A stretch of DNA of 64,000 nucleotides from Agrobacterium cucumeris. Its GTDB lineage: Bacteria > Pseudomonadota > Alphaproteobacteria > Rhizobiales > Rhizobiaceae. The position numbers and the translations under genes were made by a program. Below are positions 62,401 to 64,000 of the stretch, piece after piece (within the stretch, counting starts at the first letter, position 1; each line of letters starts with the position of its first letter). The notes under the pieces are model-generated. The model was not told the origin of the DNA. It did not search any database and saw nothing but the letters and a program-made list of their open reading frames with translations. The DNA lies in assembly GCF_030036535.1 (NCBI RefSeq), contig NZ_CP080387.1, forward strand, positions 2,538,501 through 2,602,500, read 5' to 3'.

Positions 62401-64000
62401 GGCTCATCGCCGCCTTCGATCACCGCGACATCTTCATCGATCCGGACCCCGATACCGACAGGTCCTTTGCAGAGCGCAAGCGGCTTTTCGAACTGCCGCG
62501 CTCCAGCTGGCAGGATTATGACCGCTCGGCCCTATCCGCCGGTGCGATGATCATCTCGCGTTCCGAAAAATCCGTGACGCTGACGCCGGAAGCCGTGGCT
62601 GCCATCGGCATCGACAAATCCGTCGCCACGCCCTTCGAGATCATGACCGCCATTCTGAAGGCGCCGACCGATCTCCTCTGGTTCGGCGGCATCGGCACCT
62701 ATATCAAGGCGGCGGTGGAAACCAATGCCGAGGTGGGTGACAGGGCGAACGACCCGATCCGTGTCAACGCCACCGAACTGCGCGCCAAGGTCATCGGCGA
62801 AGGCGCCAATCTGGGCATCACCCAGAAGGGCCGCATTGCCTATGCGCTTTCGGGCGGACGTTGCAACTCCGATGCCATCGACAACTCGGCCGGGGTGAAC
62901 TCCTCCGACGTCGAGGTCAACATCAAGATCGCCCTCGCCTCCGCCGTCAATACCGGTCGCCTGACGATGCCGAAGCGCAATCAGCTTCTCGCCTCCATGA
63001 CGCCGGAAGTGGCGCAGCTGGTGCTGCGCAATAACTACCTGCAATCGCTGGCGATCTCGCTGACGGAACGGCTGGGGCTCGCAAACCGCGAAGAGCTTGG
63101 CCGCCTGATGAGTGCGCTGGAGGCAACCGGACAGCTGAACCGCAAGGTGGAAACCCTGCCTGATAATGCCGAGTTCAGCGAAAGATATGCCTCTGGCAAG
63201 CCGCTGACCCGACCGGAAATCGGTGTGCTTCTGTCTTATGCCAAGCTGACGCTGTTCGACGCACTGGTGGCGAGCCCGCTGCCGGATGAGCCTTATCTCC
63301 AGCATCTGCTCGTCGACTATTTCCCGGCCAAGATGCAGAAGAACTATGCCGACGATATCAAGGCGCATCGCCTGCACCGCGAGATCGTTGCAACCGCGCT
63401 CGCCAACGCCGTGGTCAACCGCGGTGGACCGGGCTTCGTGCAGAAACTTGGCGATGCAAGCGGTCTTCTCGCAGCTGACGTCGTCAAGGCGGCCGTCATT
63501 GTCGAAGATGGTTTCGGCCTCAAACGTCTGTGGAGTGAGGTCGACGCGCTTGATGGCAAGATCGGTGGGCAAGTCCAGAACGGGCTTTATGCCACCATCG
63601 CCCGCATCTTCTCCGATGCAAGCAGGCTATACCTGCAGACCCGAAGCGCCGGCGCTGCAACAGGCGACATGGCGACCGAGATCGAGCGACTGAAAACCGC
63701 CATCAAGACGCTGTCGCCGGCAGCGGCGAAATATCGTCGCGAGCTTGGCGTCACGGAAATCGACGGCGTTCCGGCCGCCCTTCTGGAAGAGCTGGATACG
63801 CTTTCCCTGCTGGTCTATGTGCCCGAGATCATGCGTATCGCCGAAAGTGCGGGCACGACGCTTGCCCGCGCCGCCGAAAGCTATGCCACCGTTTCGTCGA
63901 CCTTCCGTGTGGCACGCCTGCTGGATGCCAGCCAGCGCATCGCACCGGCCGATCATTACGAGAGCCTGGCTCTTCTGCGCAGCCAGGACCAGATCTCCTC
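59442..64000 (+). CDS. NAD-specific glutamate dehydrogenase, large (L-180) type, C-terminus cut by window edge
   Basis: The frame is open from the ATG at 59442 (GGAGGA upstream) to the window end: about 1,519 residues of an expected 1,590-1,600. The giant bacterial NAD-GDH deaminates glutamate to 2-oxoglutarate. The N-terminal 700 residues are the poorly understood regulatory/ACT-like region (SVMGEVTSTYRGLYLAVHP; NWLRNDNFTFLGMRDYTYSG). The catalytic core contains RGGLRWSDRGQDYRTEVLGL near residue 800 (in two parts) and KAQQVKNAVIVPVGAKGGFFPK (substrate-binding lysines). The NAD-binding half follows, with GVGDMSGDVFGNGMLLS near 967. Some alphaproteobacterial homologues (GdhZ) also affect cell division. 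Confidence 0.95.
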   Translation, partial: MGYRNNPKREKQIEKARQQAVAENVQFLDPGILYGRASADDIEYYSAEMLAASAAHSFQALSHWSGETPHISIAQVEGVSPREIPVTVLTIIGRNMPFLYDSVMGEVTSTYRGLYLAVHPILVRDDEAQGGYRLAEPEDDPADNISLIQLHIAPLTQQAAATLEERLRFVLTQVQSAYRDWRPMLAKLDEALDELSKRGSSRRKTERTEAVEFLNWLRNDNFTFLGMRDYTYSGKGKHAKIERGDGVGLGSLSDPDVRVLRLGKNAVTTTPEILAFLDGPDFLIVTKANVKSIVHRRAYMDYIGIKRFDEDGNVIGELRIVGLFTATAYTRSVKQIPLLRAKVADVERHFGFDPNSHSGRILQNTLEAYPRDDLFQIETDLLIRFIEQIMELSDRPRVRVLARIDRFDRFVSAIIFVPREEYNSYVREKIGDYLSKVYDGHISAYYPAFPEGAVARVHFIVGRTEGKTPRIAQDRLEDAVSDIAARWIDHLVTLSEPGAPVLAVDQAYQEAFTPEEAIGDMPDILAAANGEPVRIEFYQQDGQSSDTLSLKIFHRDGHLPLSRRVPLLENLGFNVISERTFDIGVVSDDGKRDIVLHDMELSVAAGTTLDLPHYGPKLEEAFLAAFSAKVDNDNFNRLILACGLSVREVSVLRAYARYLRQTGIVYSQEHISETLFKYPAISRNIFALFKAGFDPSVDEKKRLKKLSEIHKAIEAALSSVPNLDEDRTLRRYVNAIDATLRTNYFQKNVDGTPRDLLAFKFDPKHLDGLPDPRPFREIFVYGTEVEGVHLRFGKVARGGLRWSDRGQDYRTEVLGLVKAQQVKNAVIVPVGAKGGFFPKNLPAGGSRDEVFNAGREAYKTYIRTLLSITDNIVDDAIIPPADTLRLDGDDPYFVVAADKGTATFSDTANGLAHDAGFWLDDAFASGGSAGYDHKKMGITARGAWETVKRHFREMDTDIQTTPFTVAGVGDMSGDVFGNGMLLSEKIRLIAAFDHRDIFIDPDPDTDRSFAERKRLFELPRSSWQDYDRSALSAGAMIISRSEKSVTLTPEAVAAIGIDKSVATPFEIMTAILKAPTDLLWFGGIGTYIKAAVETNAEVGDRANDPIRVNATELRAKVIGEGANLGITQKGRIAYALSGGRCNSDAIDNSAGVNSSDVEVNIKIALASAVNTGRLTMPKRNQLLASMTPEVAQLVLRNNYLQSLAISLTERLGLANREELGRLMSALEATGQLNRKVETLPDNAEFSERYASGKPLTRPEIGVLLSYAKLTLFDALVASPLPDEPYLQHLLVDYFPAKMQKNYADDIKAHRLHREIVATALANAVVNRGGPGFVQKLGDASGLLAADVVKAAVIVEDGFGLKRLWSEVDALDGKIGGQVQNGLYATIARIFSDASRLYLQTRSAGAATGDMATEIERLKTAIKTLSPAAAKYRRELGVTEIDGVPAALLEELDTLSLLVYVPEIMRIAESAGTTLARAAESYATVSSTFRVARLLDASQRIAPADHYESLALLRSQDQIS

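Overview
The window looks like part of the main chromosome of an Agrobacterium (A. tumefaciens / A. fabrum group, Rhizobiaceae). The strongest evidence is the chvA–chvB (ndvA–ndvB) cyclic beta-1,2-glucan locus, including a synthase of about 2,830 residues. Supporting evidence is the alphaproteobacterial gene content: CarD, a DUF1013/TrcR-type factor, a Suv3-like helicase next to an S4-domain protein and fdxA, a rhizobial-type pyruvate carboxylase, and a very large NAD-glutamate dehydrogenase. Coding density is high and codon use is even. I see no insertion sequence, prophage, CRISPR array, rRNA or tRNA.

Layout. 1–8.5 kb: an OmpA-type lipoprotein (cut by the window edge), ispG, a DeoR regulator with an MFS transporter, pyruvate carboxylase, and a LuxR-type regulator without a luxI partner. 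8.8–19.7 kb: the glucan exporter chvA and the convergent glucan synthase chvB. 20.3–24.0 kb: an M20 amidohydrolase, a 47-residue membrane protein, an LhgO-like FAD oxidoreductase and a threonine/serine dehydratase-like enzyme.

24.2–34.7 kb: an acid-sugar catabolic island in two arms. The leftward arm is a DenD-like dehydrogenase, a GarR-like reductase and an IlvD/Edd dehydratase closest to xylonate dehydratase. The rightward arm is a D-2-hydroxyacid dehydrogenase, a GntR/FadR regulator, a XylX-like FAH-fold dehydratase and a complete TRAP transporter. Two matching 15-bp dyads, one between the divergent arms and one upstream of the XylX–TRAP operon, look like operators of the local GntR regulator. 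The true substrate is open. This is the part of the window most likely to hold an uncharacterised pathway.

34.7–49.5 kb: mostly housekeeping genes: acs, a TrcR/DUF1013 factor, yggS, leuS–lptE–holA, fdxA/S4/helicase, a UbiH-type hydroxylase and tesB. 49.6–51.5 kb: glnK–amtB behind a near-consensus sigma-54 promoter. 51.6–64 kb: ftsK, a LolA-like protein with a Tat-like signal, xthA, a stand-alone cyclic-nucleotide-binding domain, a CenR-like response regulator, a YkuD-fold protein without a signal peptide, carD, and NAD-glutamate dehydrogenase running off the right edge.

Family assignments come from recognising motifs and remembered homologues, not from a database search. Substrate-level calls in the 24–34 kb island and the regulatory sites are inferences.
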